From contig NC_087384.1 of assembly GCF_963675165.1 (NCBI RefSeq), positions 5,759,182-5,823,181 on the forward strand: a stretch of DNA of 64,000 nucleotides, written 5' to 3'. The notes beneath the pieces are model-generated. The model worked only from the letters and a program-made list of their open reading frames with translations. It made no database searches and was not told the DNA's origin. The position numbers were made by a program, and so were the translations under genes. Source of the DNA: Halichondria panicea (lineage: Eukaryota; Porifera; Demospongiae; Suberitida; Halichondriidae). Shown piece by piece: positions 1-12,409 of the stretch (position 1 is the stretch's first letter; each line of letters starts with the position of its first letter).

Positions 1-28
1 GGTTTCTATGGTTGATTGATCCCGGCAG

Positions 29-2681
29 ACTTATCATTTTCTTCATCAGTCTATTTTTAATCTACAACGGCTCTCAGAGAGCAGTGAAGCTTGACCGAGA
101 CTCCAAAGATAACCCAATGGCTGAAGGTACCCTATTTCTGAATCCACACACACTTTTCACACTCCACACCCCACACCTACATGTACCCACACTCACACAC
201 GCCCACACATACACAGGAGTACAGGACCTCACGTGTTACCATGTGGTGCTCATGCCCGTCATCGGCTCTGTCATGCTCCTCACAATGTTCTACTTCTTTG
301 AGTACATTCAATACGTGTACATCATTATGTGTGTTGGTAAGCAACATTAATACAGTACTAACATTTTGTATGTTGTTACGCTAATTGGTCAGACTATATA
401 GGGACTGTCTTTATTATTTAGATGCGAGATACCTTATCTTCCCCCCCCCCCACACACACACACAGTTGTGTCAGTCACAGCCTTCATTAACTTCATCTAC
501 CCTCTTCTCACATGGACCCAAGACAAGTTGCAGTGAGTCTGTCAGTTGGTTCAATGGTGGCCAATGTTAACCTGTTTCCTCTGCTGTAGGCTCAGAGACG
601 ATCGTCTGCCTCTACTGACGGCTGTTGTACTATCAATCACCATGGCAACAGCATGGGTCCTCACGGGACACTGGTTGTGTTTAGATGGTGAGTATTGATT
701 ATATATTATCAGCAAATTATTTTCTGATATAATGGTCCTGTAAATTAAAAATTTAAGTACGAGGAAGCTTTAATCTGATTGGCTCCGTCTCTCCCCCTAG
801 CTCTAGGCATGGCTCTGAGTGTGATGATGATCCAGTTTGTACGAGTGCCCAGTTTAAAGGTGGCCACATTACTGCTACTGGGGCTGCTCGTCTATGACAT
901 CTTCTGGGTGAGTGGACCTGTGTACTGAAGAAGTGATGTATATAGCAGGTATATTAATTTGGTGAATCAAGATGAGGATCGTTAATTATTATACTTCAAT
1001 TGCCTCATTCGCCAAATTACATGTATACCTGCTATACAGCACTTATCCCAGTATACTGTATATCATGTGTGTACTCATGTATTAAAACGTAGCATCTGAT
1101 ATGTGCGTAGAAATTATGTTGTATCAATTGTCTATCAGTGTCCATAGTTACACTGGAACTTCCTGCATTCCTTTGCCTCCTCTATATAGGTTTTCTACTC
1201 TACTTCTATCTTCAACGCCAACGTCATGGTAGAGGTTGCCATCAAGAAGGCGGACAATCCTGTGAGTTCAGCTGTCACTTTGTAACCAGTTACTATAGCA
1301 ACGGTCATTGCAGGTGGCAATGATGGGGGAGAAGCTGAATCTACCGAGTCTGATCAAGTCACGACCCCCTCTCTCCATCCCTGGCAAACTGATAGTACCA
1401 AGGTGATTGATTTGTAGCGGGAATCAACACTACCTGCGGGTATTACATTAGTTTGTTCATTAATTGCTTTCTTTTTGCAGCTTCTTTCAAGACAAATCCT
1501 TCGCCATGTTAGGACTAGGAGACATTGTGAGTTATTGTGTGTAAGCAGGCCACCTCCTACTATATATACAGCTAGCCGGGTTAATGGGCTGCAAAGTCTC
1601 CATAGAATAATGATGTTTTAATTTGTGTTACGCTAAGGCCATCTCTCTATTACAGCGCAGGCAACTGCTATTTTTCTGTACAGTCATGTAGTTAAAGTTT
1701 CAATAATTTCCCATTTTACAGTAAGATTGCTATCATGCACTCGAGAGGGGGGGTGGTGTCATTAAGTCAGTAACTATGCTGTACTGCAGGTGTTGCCAGG
1801 GCTGTTGCTGTGCTTTGCCATGAGGTTCGACAGTGAGAGTAGGTCAGTCAATCTCCATGGCTCCGCCCACAGTGGTGGGGGGCTCACGAGGTACATCCTA
1901 CACTGCAGGAGGTGGTCCTACTTCACCGTGGCAATGATTGGATATGCCATCGGTAAAAATCATAGTTGTAGTTCATACTTGTGACTGTCAGGAGCTGTTA
2001 AACTCCATAACGAAATAACAATAACTTAGATGTCTTTAGTTTAGGCTTGTAGTCCAGTTTCCATCTGAACCAAATATCAAGTTTTGAGTTTAATAGTATA
2101 CGTAATTAATGTATGTGCAAGTGGCTTATTTTCCATGTGTGGTTACATGCCCCCACAGGACTGGTGACAGCTGGTCTGATAGCTGACCTGTTTCGAGCGG
2201 CTCAGCCCGCCCTCCTCTACCTGGTGCCAGGTGTCCTGATTCCACTGTTTGTCAAGGCCATCTTACAGGTTAGTGCATGGTTCGTAATTAAAGTAAGATG
2301 GCATTTGCACAAGTTGACTTCTTCTCATTATTATGAATCCGTTCATAGCATGGTTTTACAGAGGTGGCCTTTGTTAAGGGATTGTCTTGTACACAAACTG
2401 TTTACTTAGTACCTGGGTTCCTGGGTTATAATATGTCATAGTTGCCTTTCTTTAGGGTTGGCAGTTAAGAGGGGTTTATGTATTGCTGTACGTAGTAGCT
2501 ATTTCAGTATGTATCTGTGAAGTCACATTCTGTATAAAAGCTCGCTGTGTCTCTTCTGTAGGGTGACTTTCGAGCCATGTGGGCGGGGCCATTCACAAAA
2601 CCACCCCTCATATCCTTGGAAACGGACAAGAGAGGTTACCATCGCCTGGGACAGTACTCGTCATCAATACTACCGTCATAA
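29..2681 (+). CDS. SPPL3: Signal peptide peptidase-like 3 (SPPL3), 3' part
   Basis: Multi-pass aspartyl intramembrane protease of the presenilin/SPP fold, acting in Golgi/ER membranes. In other animals SPPL3 sheds glycosyltransferases. The 5' end lies before the window. Exons read by eye: 29-126, 217-336, 466-532, 590-687, 801-907, 1190-1261, 1314-1402, 1481-1526, 1790-1952, 2159-2268, 2562-2681. All have GT-AG borders and joining frames. Family hallmarks are present: LVYDIFWVF (YD catalytic motif, across the 907/1190 junction), LGLGDIVLPG (GxGD catalytic motif, across 1526/1790) and the QPALLYLVP (PAL) motif in 2159-2268. [12 protein letters not shown] and the stretch after it also match SPPL3 rather than SPPL2. 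The stop is TAA at 2679-2681. SPPL3 identity is recalled from the vertebrate protein and is strong. Confidence 0.93.
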
Positions 2682-2965
2682 TCACTAGCTCTCAACCCCT
2701 TCATTACTATGCTGTACGTGTTGTCAAGAGCCCATGGGCTCCTGGTGTTATTTATACATGTATTTTTTGATTGTGGCAATTCATAATAATTGAATCAGGA
2801 GTAGACCTATATACATTACTCAGCTCAAGACGACATTACTGCGGATAGATATAATTATTATACTGTAGAATTTTGTCGATCTTTACCCATCTTGTGAATT
2901 ACAAAATAATAATTTTGTCTGTGTTTGACTGAAGTCCTCCACTAGCGCTATAGCACTGTCCCGCG
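2682..2965. other. Short intergenic gap between SPPL3 and the BCL7 gene
   Basis: 284 bases separate the SPPL3 stop from the next ATG on the same strand. The stretch is AT-rich and holds no open exon. It must contain the SPPL3 3' UTR and poly(A) site and the promoter of the next gene. No clear TATA box was seen. Confidence 0.5.
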
Positions 2966-4388
2966 ATGAGTTCGAGAAGTTTTAGACTCGAGACAAGGAG
3001 CAGAGCTAGAGATGAGATCAAGAAGATCATGCAAACGGTGGAGAAGGTTAGAAAATGGTGAGTAAACCCCAGTGTTCCGCTTTATACTTTGATGCAATTT
3101 CCCTCACTACACACATGCAGGGAAAAGAAATGGATAGATATGGGCGTGTCCAATTCACTAAAGGTGTACAAGTGGGTACCAGGTGAGACGAAATAGTCGT
3201 TTAATACCGTGTTTGCCAGCCGGCCATATAAAATTGTTTAATATTTCTATCCTCTAGTTCGTGACGATAACCCAGAGGAAGATGAGGACAAAGAGAATGA
3301 TGCGTTTGGACTGGCAGAGGACCAGCAGAGGACCACCCAACCTCCTCAGGGGGAACCAACACTACCTGACATACTACCAAGTAAGTTGTGGAAAGTGAAT
3401 AGTGTGATGTGGTACAGGTGGTTATAATAAGAAGGGGTTCCGCTATCAGATGCATTGATAAGATAATGTATCTTCCTTGACCGCTCTCTCCAGTTCACCA
3501 GTGATTTATATATAACCAGGACCGGAATCGCTGATAGTTTTTTTGAGGTTACCTACCTAGTTCAAATACATGTCAGTCCTTTACGATACTAATTATATTT
3601 ACAATGTAGTTGATTACTCTTCATCATGTGTGCTGTGTTGCTGACTGCCGTTGCAGGTGCTCCAGTGACTGTTGTCCCAGACCTGAAGCTAGGCTCCACC
3701 CAGATCAATCTCGCTCCTGTTCAGGCTCTACCAGAGATGCTATTGGACACAGGTACGGTATATAGTAACGTAGTTGGTGTAATTACAGCGCCACTCTAAT
3801 TATACGAAATTTGAATATTTCGCCCGTATGGCACCATAATTATTGTTTTTTGTACGTAAAATTTTTTCTGGCGCTATAGTTAATGGTAATGCTCAGATTA
3901 GTTGTCTGAATGCAAAATCTATTAAGTTTGCATGTGACAAGTTTCTCTCTCGCTCTTTACCTCACAGATGATGGGAATAAACTGACTGAACCCAACACTG
4001 CGGCAACTGACCTTCTTTCATCTTTACTACCTTCAAATGATGAGTCCCCTATGGATATCACCACCACACCGCCTCAGGAGCCACAAATCACAACCCCCGA
4101 AGTAGCTACTAAGCCAGAAACAGTTGAAAATGTTGAAGATGCTGGAATTGAGGTGGCCCAACAAGAAGCCACCAGCGCGGTTGCTACTAGTGATGACACT
4201 GTACAGCCGACACAGCGTTCAGAAGAGGGAGTGGAGGCTGCAAAAGACAAGTGGGTGACCACTGGATCGGAGATAGTGTAGCTGTATATGATAGTGGTGT
4301 ACAGACTCCTGAGAATAACATAATGTACTATGTGTACTTGTGAGACCTATACACACATTGGGCCTAATTTATTGTATTGCTTGATTGT

Positions 4389-4434
<46 letters not shown>

Positions 4435-4832
4435 GCTGCAGTTGTCCCTCGCTTGATGTGCAGGACATGCCAGCTGTACCTTCAGAGCAGTCCACAACGT
4501 TGGAGCAGGTATCCACGCACTTACAGGTCAGTAAGTACAATCATTGCATTTATGTAGTGCTACAAATGCGAGAATAAGTGCGAATAAATGTAGTATGTGT
4601 GCTGTATATGAAATTATATGTGTAAGAAAGACGCTCCATCCCCTCATATGCTCCTGGTAATATGTATGCAGACTGCGTCTACTACATTTGTCATTTTCGT
4701 ACATTAACGTAGTACTATTATTATATATACAATTAACTCTTATTTTTATAGACTGAGAGTGTTGAAAGAAGTTTGGAACAATCTGATGCTCCCTCCCCAA
4801 AGAAACAGAAACTAGACTCACCAGATAGCTAG
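2966..4832 (+). CDS. BCL7: BCL7-family protein (SWI/SNF complex subunit)
   Basis: BCL7 proteins are small subunits of BAF (SWI/SNF) chromatin remodelling complexes and bind the nucleosome acidic patch. Seven exons: 2966-3057, 3121-3182, 3258-3380, 3657-3752, 3968-4250, 4442-4526, 4752-4832. They join to 822 nt, 273 aa, with every phase consistent. The N-terminus carries the family signature: [20 protein letters not shown], then an EKVRKWEKKW block and an LKVYKWVPV block, nearly as in human BCL7A/B/C. The middle is an acidic, Pro/Thr-rich disordered tail. The C-terminus ends [12 protein letters not shown], like the PSKKMKLE tail of the vertebrate proteins. The start is the only ATG before the conserved block. 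The exon 5 donor (AA|GTGGGT) was chosen because it keeps the frame into exon 6. Invertebrates usually have one BCL7 gene, so no paralogue letter is given. Confidence 0.92.
4393..4430. repeat. (CT)n microsatellite in a BCL7 intron
   Basis: About 19 uninterrupted CT units lie directly upstream of the exon 6 acceptor of the BCL7 gene, where they double as its polypyrimidine tract. Length change here could affect splicing of that exon (inference). Confidence 0.95.
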
Positions 4833-5148
4833 TGTGCATATAGACTAGTGCCGTTTATATTAATAATCATCACTTATATTCAGCCTTTTTTTGTCTCTTA
4901 TCTTATTGAGTGATTCGAAATAATTATAATTATCCTATTAGCTATGATCGAAGTATAATTATTTAATAATCACAGAGATAGAGCCAAAAAACTGGTAGGA
5001 CGCATTATATATATTAACAATACAACAAAACATTATTGTTGCAGAACAATTAATATACAGATGTAAACACTATAGCCAGCTTGAGTCCTGCTCAATCATG
5101 TTCACACTATAATTAAGGTGCTAATACTGAAAATAATGGGTAATGAAG
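4833..5148. other. Convergent intergenic spacer
   Basis: An AT-rich spacer between the 3' ends of the BCL7 gene (+) and the RECK-like gene (-). Both 3' UTRs must fall here. No other open frame or repeat was seen. Confidence 0.6.
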
Positions 5149-8100
5149 TTAAAACAGGAGAGTGCAAATCAGCACGATGGTAGAAGCTAGCACAATGAGT
5201 AGTAGAGAGCCTGTCAGAGGAGCAGCTCTAGATGTTTCAATCAAGGGCTCGGCAACCGTTGCCGTGGCATAGCTAGTAATGTCCGGGAGGATGATAGCTG
5301 TGTCGGTGGGGCTAAGAGTGTCGGCCAGCTCCACACTTTGCATTCTGCAAAACATGGAGTCGTCTGTACCATCGCGATCTCGGGTCTTGAAGCTGACCTC
5401 CAAATTGGCCTGTGTGGGTGGGGTGGTGGTCATTGTTTAGAGTTGCTAATTCGTGATTATTTCTGCACAAAGCAATATGAAAATTATTGTACAAAAGTAC
5501 TGTACCTCACTGGTTGTTGTTGTCATGGCAGCATGGACCTGACACCTGTCAAACACCTCGTTAGGGATGACGTCATATTCTCGAAGTTTTGAAATGATAC
5601 CATCGACGTCCAAACGTTCGGCACTCACACTTTTTCTCTTCGTTAGTTCCGCCTTATCCAAAGTCACAGTCGTGACACCACCTGCAATATGTGTGGGTGG
5701 GAATTAAATGAACTCAGATTGGCAGATTTGTCCCAACAAAAGTTATGAAAGGTTATAATAATATGGCTAAGGGTATAGGGTATAGCTTAAGAAGAGTATA
5801 GCTACGCATCAGAGAAGGTTCGACATGCGTGCACGAATCACTACAAGTGCTAGTGTATTTGGCCTGGGCGTTATCACATGACCACAATGACATTAATGCA
5901 CTGAACTTATAGCCATTCGTGCACGCATGTCGGACCTCCTCTGGCTATACATATAACCCTTTTCTATTAAAGCTGTAACAAGTGTGTAAACTAGTGGCTG
6001 TGCCTATAATTGATGGTGTTGTCTCACTGTATACACTAGTGGTTGACTATGTTTTCTCTAGGGTTTTGCAGTTGTCCTCACCACAAATAGGACAGCAACC
6101 TTCTCTGGGCATGACCACATTGGCACATCCTGAAGTATCGGGACATCGGCTGCTGACCCTCGTCTCCACACACAGCTGCTCATCTGTCATGCCACCCTGA
6201 TCGTCTTTCTCGCACTCTCCGTCGTGGTCCTTACGGGCATTAGCAGTGAGGGTCCTTAGCTCACAATCATTGGCATAAGACACCCTGTCTGTCCCACAAA
6301 CCTAGAGTACAGGACATGCATGGGATAGATAACAATCTAATTCAAGGCAATGCATACAATTAAATAAACCTCAGAATCTGATACAGCATTGCGTGTAAAG
6401 TGTTTGAAAGTGTGCACACATGTAAAAAAAACACTGTAAATTGGGTGCCTACAAAAGAAATTGATTGTATGTACTTAACATGCGAGTTAATTATTATTAT
6501 GACAATCGCTTAAGTAAAGACCAATATTGCATATACACGGCTAACTAAAGTACATGAAGTTGACTGACCATCGATGAGCCAGTGCAGTCTGTTCTGTCGC
6601 AGCGCCCCCCGTGACGGACTCGGATGTTGGGAGGACCGAGTTTAATCATGTGACAGAAACTTCGGTAGGAGATCCCATCAGTACCACACACAACTGCACA
6701 TCAAAAAAGACCAGTTTACACCACTCTGATTAAATAATTTATGTGTGTATCTAGTGGAACTTTTATGTCCCATGCAATACTGCACTGGCGCGTTATTAAG
6801 TGTATATATAATTATCGCATACAAGTGCTTCCTCGTTGTTAAGCGCTGGCTATAATGATTGGTTGAAACTCCTGGGTTTAAGCGCACTCCTGACCTACGT
6901 TACTTACAGTACACTATAGTATAGTTTCTTTGTTGTTATTCGCTTATAAGCGCAGAGTGCCTTGCTTTGAAAGTATAGGCGCATGCGCTTAATAATGCGC
7001 CAGTACGATATGTGACAACCTCTCTCTATATAAAGGATAATTATTAGCACCATTATATTTTGTTTAATTAATGCTACATACAATGTATATATTACACAAG
7101 ATATTTCAAGTATAATGGCCATGAGTGTTGTACCAGTTAATCACCAGCTCAGGCAATGCCTAGCATTATATGTTTTATAACTGATACGCAACTGCTCCCC
7201 AACTTGTCATATTTGGAGGCTCTACTTCACGTTTACGCAATAGTTATACTTGTTGCTGGAACTGTACATTGTATATGTACATGTAGTTTACAATCAGAGT
7301 GCAGCAGGGTTGTATGTAAGTATATAAAGTAGAGGTTACAATGCAATGCAGTCGTGCTTACCATCAGCCCCCTCCAGAGCTGTGTCACTTGAGCACCGCA
7401 AAACAGTTCTGTTCACTATAGGGGGAAAAAATTATAGAAAAACCCAGAGCACATAATAAATTCATTGTATAATTATGGTCTACAATTGTGGTAGACCTAT
7501 AAGCCACTATGAATAAGCTTATAGTGAATAAGGCTATATCAGTGGGTGGTAATAACATGTTAACACTTCCAAAACTGGACATAATTAAAATTCCACAATG
7601 GGTGGGTGGTAATGCTACAACTAGTGTTCAAGCTGGCGCTGTGCTAATGCCTCTCGCCATGTTTTTGCTTTCGCTCAAAAGTATTAGAGTGTTATCTATA
7701 ATGAATTTTATATTAAAGTTAGCTTATCTATATAAAGTCACTGAGAAGAAAAGACTTATTTACATGCATCTATTGTAAGTTATTATTTTTTGTATTATGT
7801 GGCTTACCAGGACATCAAGAAAGAAGAAAATTGATTCTTCCAGGATCTGTAGTTCAGTGTATATAATATCTAAGAAGAAAAGACCTGTGTACATGCATAT
7901 TGTTATCTATATTGTTATATGGTAGTGTTTTGTGGCTTACCAGGCCCTCAAGACAAAGATGATTCTGCCAGGAGGATCTGGATCTGGATCTTGGATATTA
8001 TTTTCTCACACATGGGGAATGAGCGCGCATGCGCATTACATCCACAGGAATAATTAAAGGGTGTGTCCAAAGAGATCAATTTTACAAATGGCTACTGTAC

Positions 8101-11100
8101 TGCTAGCTAGCTGTTTTAACAGATATTTTCTGAGTATTGTAGCTAACAAAAAGCTAGCGCTTTAGTGCAAGGCTAACTCATATGTTGAATAGAAAGTTTG
8201 TGCGGACAGATGATGCTATGAAAGATTCTGAAGAGACTGCAACAGCCTTCAATGTGAGTCAAACTAGCCATAACTCGAGAAAGAAGCTTTAGTTTGCTAA
8301 TCCACGAATCAAAATCCAAGAGAACGTGGCTAGAAGCCTATAAAAGCTGTTAGTTTTCGTCGCATTGTAACCGTTGAGCAGTTATAGCTGGAATACACAC
8401 ACACACACACAGACAGACACACACACAGTCAGCTTTACCGTATCCCTCGTGCGGCTACGCCTCGAGGCATAATTATTGTCAACACAACTCCAAAACTGGA
8501 CAGATACAATATTTATATTGCTTATAATCTAATTCCCATGGGCAATGACTTTTCCTAAATCTGTGAGGATGTTGCTATCAATAGTGTGATCTATAATTAT
8601 TCTCTCAACTAACCACAGGTCCTCAGTTCGTTTGGTTCGCAGCGACCAGTGCACGACACGCCAGCTGTACGCAAACAGCTGAAGCCAGCACGGCAAGGAT
8701 AGAGGGCACACACATCCTGTAAACATTGCACAGACATTGTTGAAAAGCTATACTGGGGTCTGGTAATTGTAATAATTGTACAGTAACAATTAATGTATCA
8801 CTTTTTTGAGACGTTTATCCCTAGCTACCAGATCGAGTTAGATCATTACATGAATCTCTACAATAACAATTAAGAAAAATTATCTTAATATCGCTATTAA
8901 AATGAATGCTGCTCACCAATGCAGAACAAGGTCGGTTTGCAATCTCGTCAGCATTGAATCCGCCACAATGCATGGCCGCACACCTGCTCGGGTAGTTGAG
9001 ACCATCTGGGCCACACACCAGTTGTCTTGGCACTGAAGAGCAAGCATCACAACTGGCTTCGTCTCTATTGTCCATCTCCTCACGACATCCTCTCTCCTCA
9101 CAATTTTCAGCCGTACCGTCATTACATCTAATTAGAAATGTTATAGCCTTGTATATAATTATATCGGCCATTCTAGACATGCATCCACATGCATCGCCCC
9201 TTTTCACATGACCTTAAAACATGTCATTATATCATGGGAAAGTCATACCTGCAGACACGACAGCCATTGGGTGTGGTCATAAAGACGCGGTCTCTATGGT
9301 ATACCTGATACATTCTCTCCCCCCTCATGATCGAACAATTCCTGTACACTGTAGGAGATGGTGTACATTGAGAAGCATATCAATTTAACAGTTTAGTTGG
9401 TACATTGATGTGATTGTGTCACAAAATGTACAAAGAGTTTGAACAGAAAATACGCATGCTATGCCATGAAAGTGTTGAATGAGAATAGCCTCTAGCTCTT
9501 ACCCAATCTGAAGCAGTCAGCTCGATCAAAATCACGTTCATTCTCTACGTCCTTCCTCGTTCTGTTCATAACCGTCCCAGTGTCGGGGTGCACGCACACA
9601 CATGAGTATCTTGTTCTACTATTGTCTTGACGTTCAAAACATCGGCGGATGTCATAGTTACCCTGGTTGTCACAGCGATCCACTGTTATCCCCCTATCAC
9701 GCACAGCTCTTGTACACGGGCCTACAGAGTGGGAGAGAGTTGTAGAGCCAGAAAAAGTTCGTGGAAAAGTACATGTATTTGTACAGGATAGGTCTAAAAG
9801 CTTAAATAGTGCAGATCGATGTTGTGCATGCATATACACAGAGGATTTCAGGTTGGTTGGCAGAAGTTGAAAGTTGAAAGTGCAGTCAACCACGACCACT
9901 AATTGCGTTAGTAGGAAGAAACACACAGTGTGTGGTCGTGGTTGAGTGCATTTCAGCTTTTAACTTTTGCCAATCAACCTGAAATCCTAATAATAAGCTA
10001 GACATGAAAACAAGGGATAACATAAGATGCACATCGACTGATTGTCTGTTATTCAACACTGACCATCTGCAGTCTGACACCTCTTGGTGGCTCCATCACA
10101 TGTCAGACCAGCTCTGCACTCGTTGACACTCTCACTGAGATAGCTGGCTCGATAGCGGTCATCCGATCCTTCGTTGGAACCGCGACTAAGACGTTCGTCT
10201 TCATCATCGTCAAACTCATCATCATCATTTCGGTAAGTACCATCATCTCGTGGGTCATAGTCGGAACATTCTTCATCGACATCTGGCACTGTACAACAAA
10301 CAGAGCCATGCCATCAGCTTAATATTATTATGCGTGCATGCATGACCAAAAATCGTGCTAATAATTGGTTCCAAATTACACATACTGACAGGGTACTATA
10401 ATTATCACCAGACTTTATGTATATACATAATCATTATTATACAGCATTGTATTTGAAACGTCCCATACATTGTACGTACGTACATTGCTGGGATATAGCT
10501 AGCTAGCTAGCAGAAAACTCACGTCCATCACACACGAGGACGTTCCCAATGTTTGCAATCTCACAGCTGTCAGTATCATCATCACAATCACTGTCAACCC
10601 TGCACTCGTCATAGTTATCCCTGTGGACTGCAGTGGCTATAGGACAAACAGAGTAATAATCATATTATGTAGTTTCTGCCAAAACAGGCCGGTGCATTAA
10701 CTGGTCAGTATTTTTTAAACTTACACGGCATAGTACATGTATGATTAGATCGAAGACCAGGTCAAAATTTGCAAGACAAAATTGGTACTAATTTGAGTTA
10801 CTATACCATTGCACTGTGCATCACAGACGTAGCGGACTAAGCTCTCCCTGATGCAGTCAGGATGACAGCGCAGTCTTTCTCTCAGCTCTTCAACTGTGTC
10901 ATCATCATCATCTGCAGAGCACATAAACGGGCGATGAACCATGAAGTGGAGGGAGGGGTGGTAGAGTTAAAAATGTAATGAATTGCTATAGTACATCAAT
11001 TATTTGATGGTTGCATAGTGGTACAATAGCTAGTCAACTGATACGCACCTCGTCCTCGGCACATGCACAGCCGGCAGTCATTTTCATCCTTTGCATAACC

Positions 11101-11718
11101 ATCAGCACAGGACAAGTCACATGACAGTCTTGGACACACACTTGCATGAGAGAACATTTATTATAACAGAGCAATCGACTAATATACAGGGGATCAGGCT
11201 TTGTAGCAATCTTTATGGGAAATCATTTCTAAATGTATGAAATCTTCAAGTTGAACTGGTTGGTTCGATATGTTACAGCTAGTGATGTAATTGGTATAGG
11301 CACAGATAACTGGGACATAGTTATATGGTAGCAAGATATGCCCTTAGTTACTGGAGCAGCTGTCGGGGCAGTCAGGGCAGCCCTCATCCAACACGAGATC
11401 ACAGGGGCAGTTCAAATTCTCTTCTCTGTCCTCAGCACTCAGGTCGCATTCCGGGCTCGTGCCGTCGTCAGGGAAAACAGAAGTTGGTCGGGTTTCCATG
11501 CCTGTGGTGGTTACCCGTGTTCTCTCTGTGTTAGGCATCCCATCTTGACCCAGGACAAGACCCAGCAGGAAAACTGAAATCGAAAACATAATTATACATC
11601 TCTCATCATGATGCAAAATACTGCTTGCCTAAATTTAAGTTGCACATGCAGAATTCTTCGTGTACGTATAATTAATATACTAGCTGTGTAACTCACTGAA
11701 AAAAATCAGAGTCTTCAT
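5149..11718 (-). CDS. Secreted, membrane-anchored cysteine-rich protein with RECK-like C-terminus
   Basis: About 749 aa on 15 exons (high to low): 11718-11697, 11573-11352, 11140-11049, 10911-10807, 10636-10523, 10288-10064, 9721-9503, 9348-9249, 9127-8917, 8716-8614, 7415-7362, 6693-6569, 6301-6082, 5681-5506, 5409-5149. Modules in order: signal peptide MKTLIFFIFLLGLVLG; a Cys pair region; an antistasin-like unit (CADGYAKDENDC); two Cys-poor acidic exons; a thyroglobulin type-1 domain (RCDNQGNYDIRRC, YSCVCV) in 9721-9503; Kazal domains in 9127-8917 (VCGPDGLNYPSRC), 6693-6569 (VCGTDGISYRSFC) and 6301-6082 (VCGTDRVSYANDC); a VWC-like CCPIC; and a hydrophobic tail LTGSLLLIVLASTIVLIC that suggests a GPI signal or TM. 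CCPICGG, then an SKLRE segment, a lone Cys and the hydrophobic end resemble the C-terminus of the MMP inhibitor RECK. The RECK N-terminal knot repeats were not seen. The exon 2/3 junction is one base out of frame with canonical sites, so that border is uncertain. Expected role: extracellular protease inhibition at the cell surface. Confidence 0.72.
5808..5947. mobile_element. Short inverted-repeat element in a RECK-like intron
   Basis: Terminal inverted repeats of about 25-28 bp (core GACATGCGTGCACGAAT on the left, its complement on the right) enclose about 80 bp without coding potential. This fits a small MITE. No target duplication was resolved. Confidence 0.65.
7635..8478. repeat. Dispersed repeat, copy 1 (about 0.85 kb)
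   Basis: Lies in the large RECK-like intron between 7416 and 8613. Long stretches match 39335-40198 nearly base for base, for example GTGCAAGGCTAACTCAT and the GTTTTCGTCGCATTG block. Both end in an (AC)n tract and then CCTCGAGGCATAA. Length differences are mainly in the microsatellite. No open frame of note. The (AC)n near one end and a fixed end sequence suggest a non-coding mobile element, but its class is not clear. Confidence 0.75.
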
Positions 11719-12409
11719 TGTTGTCGATCTATGTAGTATTAAATTTAGTTACTGCAAATTGAGGCTCAGCTACCCCCTTAAATAGAATATCAGATACACC
11801 CACCCACACAAATTCCAGCTATTACACAATCATGAGAGAGCGTGTGTGTGTGTGGGCGAAACGGAACTAGATCTATATATCAGCAGCCATGACATGTGAT
11901 ACTCGTAAACACTGCATATACGTAACAAATGACATGAATGTAATTATTATATAAATGACCACATCTTTAACAATGTGATTTTTGTAAATAGGTATGCTGA
12001 TTAATTAGTGTAAACCGATTTAAATTTTTTAAGGAATAGAATTGTGTGAACCAGAACTAAAATCTTGATCAAAATAGCGAGCATCACCTAATAACGAGCA
12101 TCACCTAATAATATATGTAAGCCAAACTGCAAACACTAGAGATCTGCCCAAAATGACCAAGTGTATGGTGGCTATTTTCAATCCCGATGGAAAGGGACAC
12201 AAAATTCTTCAATGTGGTGAACTAGCTAAGCCACATTTTTGTAGAGATGATTAAGTACTGACCACCACCGACCAGTACATTGTGGGCTGGCACATCCCCT
12301 CAAATACTAAAGGTGGAAAAGCTGTGGCTTTGTCTGCTAAGATACAAACATCTCTGTAATCACGCGAGTGACATCTTGCTACATGCCAAAGTTAGATACG
12401 TATACAGGA
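11719..12409. other. Intergenic region between RECK-like and PIGS genes
   Basis: AT-rich, with only short open frames. It holds the upstream region of the RECK-like gene and the 3' flank of PIGS (both on the minus strand). A short direct repeat (GAGCATCACCTAATAA twice) lies near 12080-12110. No gene seen. Confidence 0.55.
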
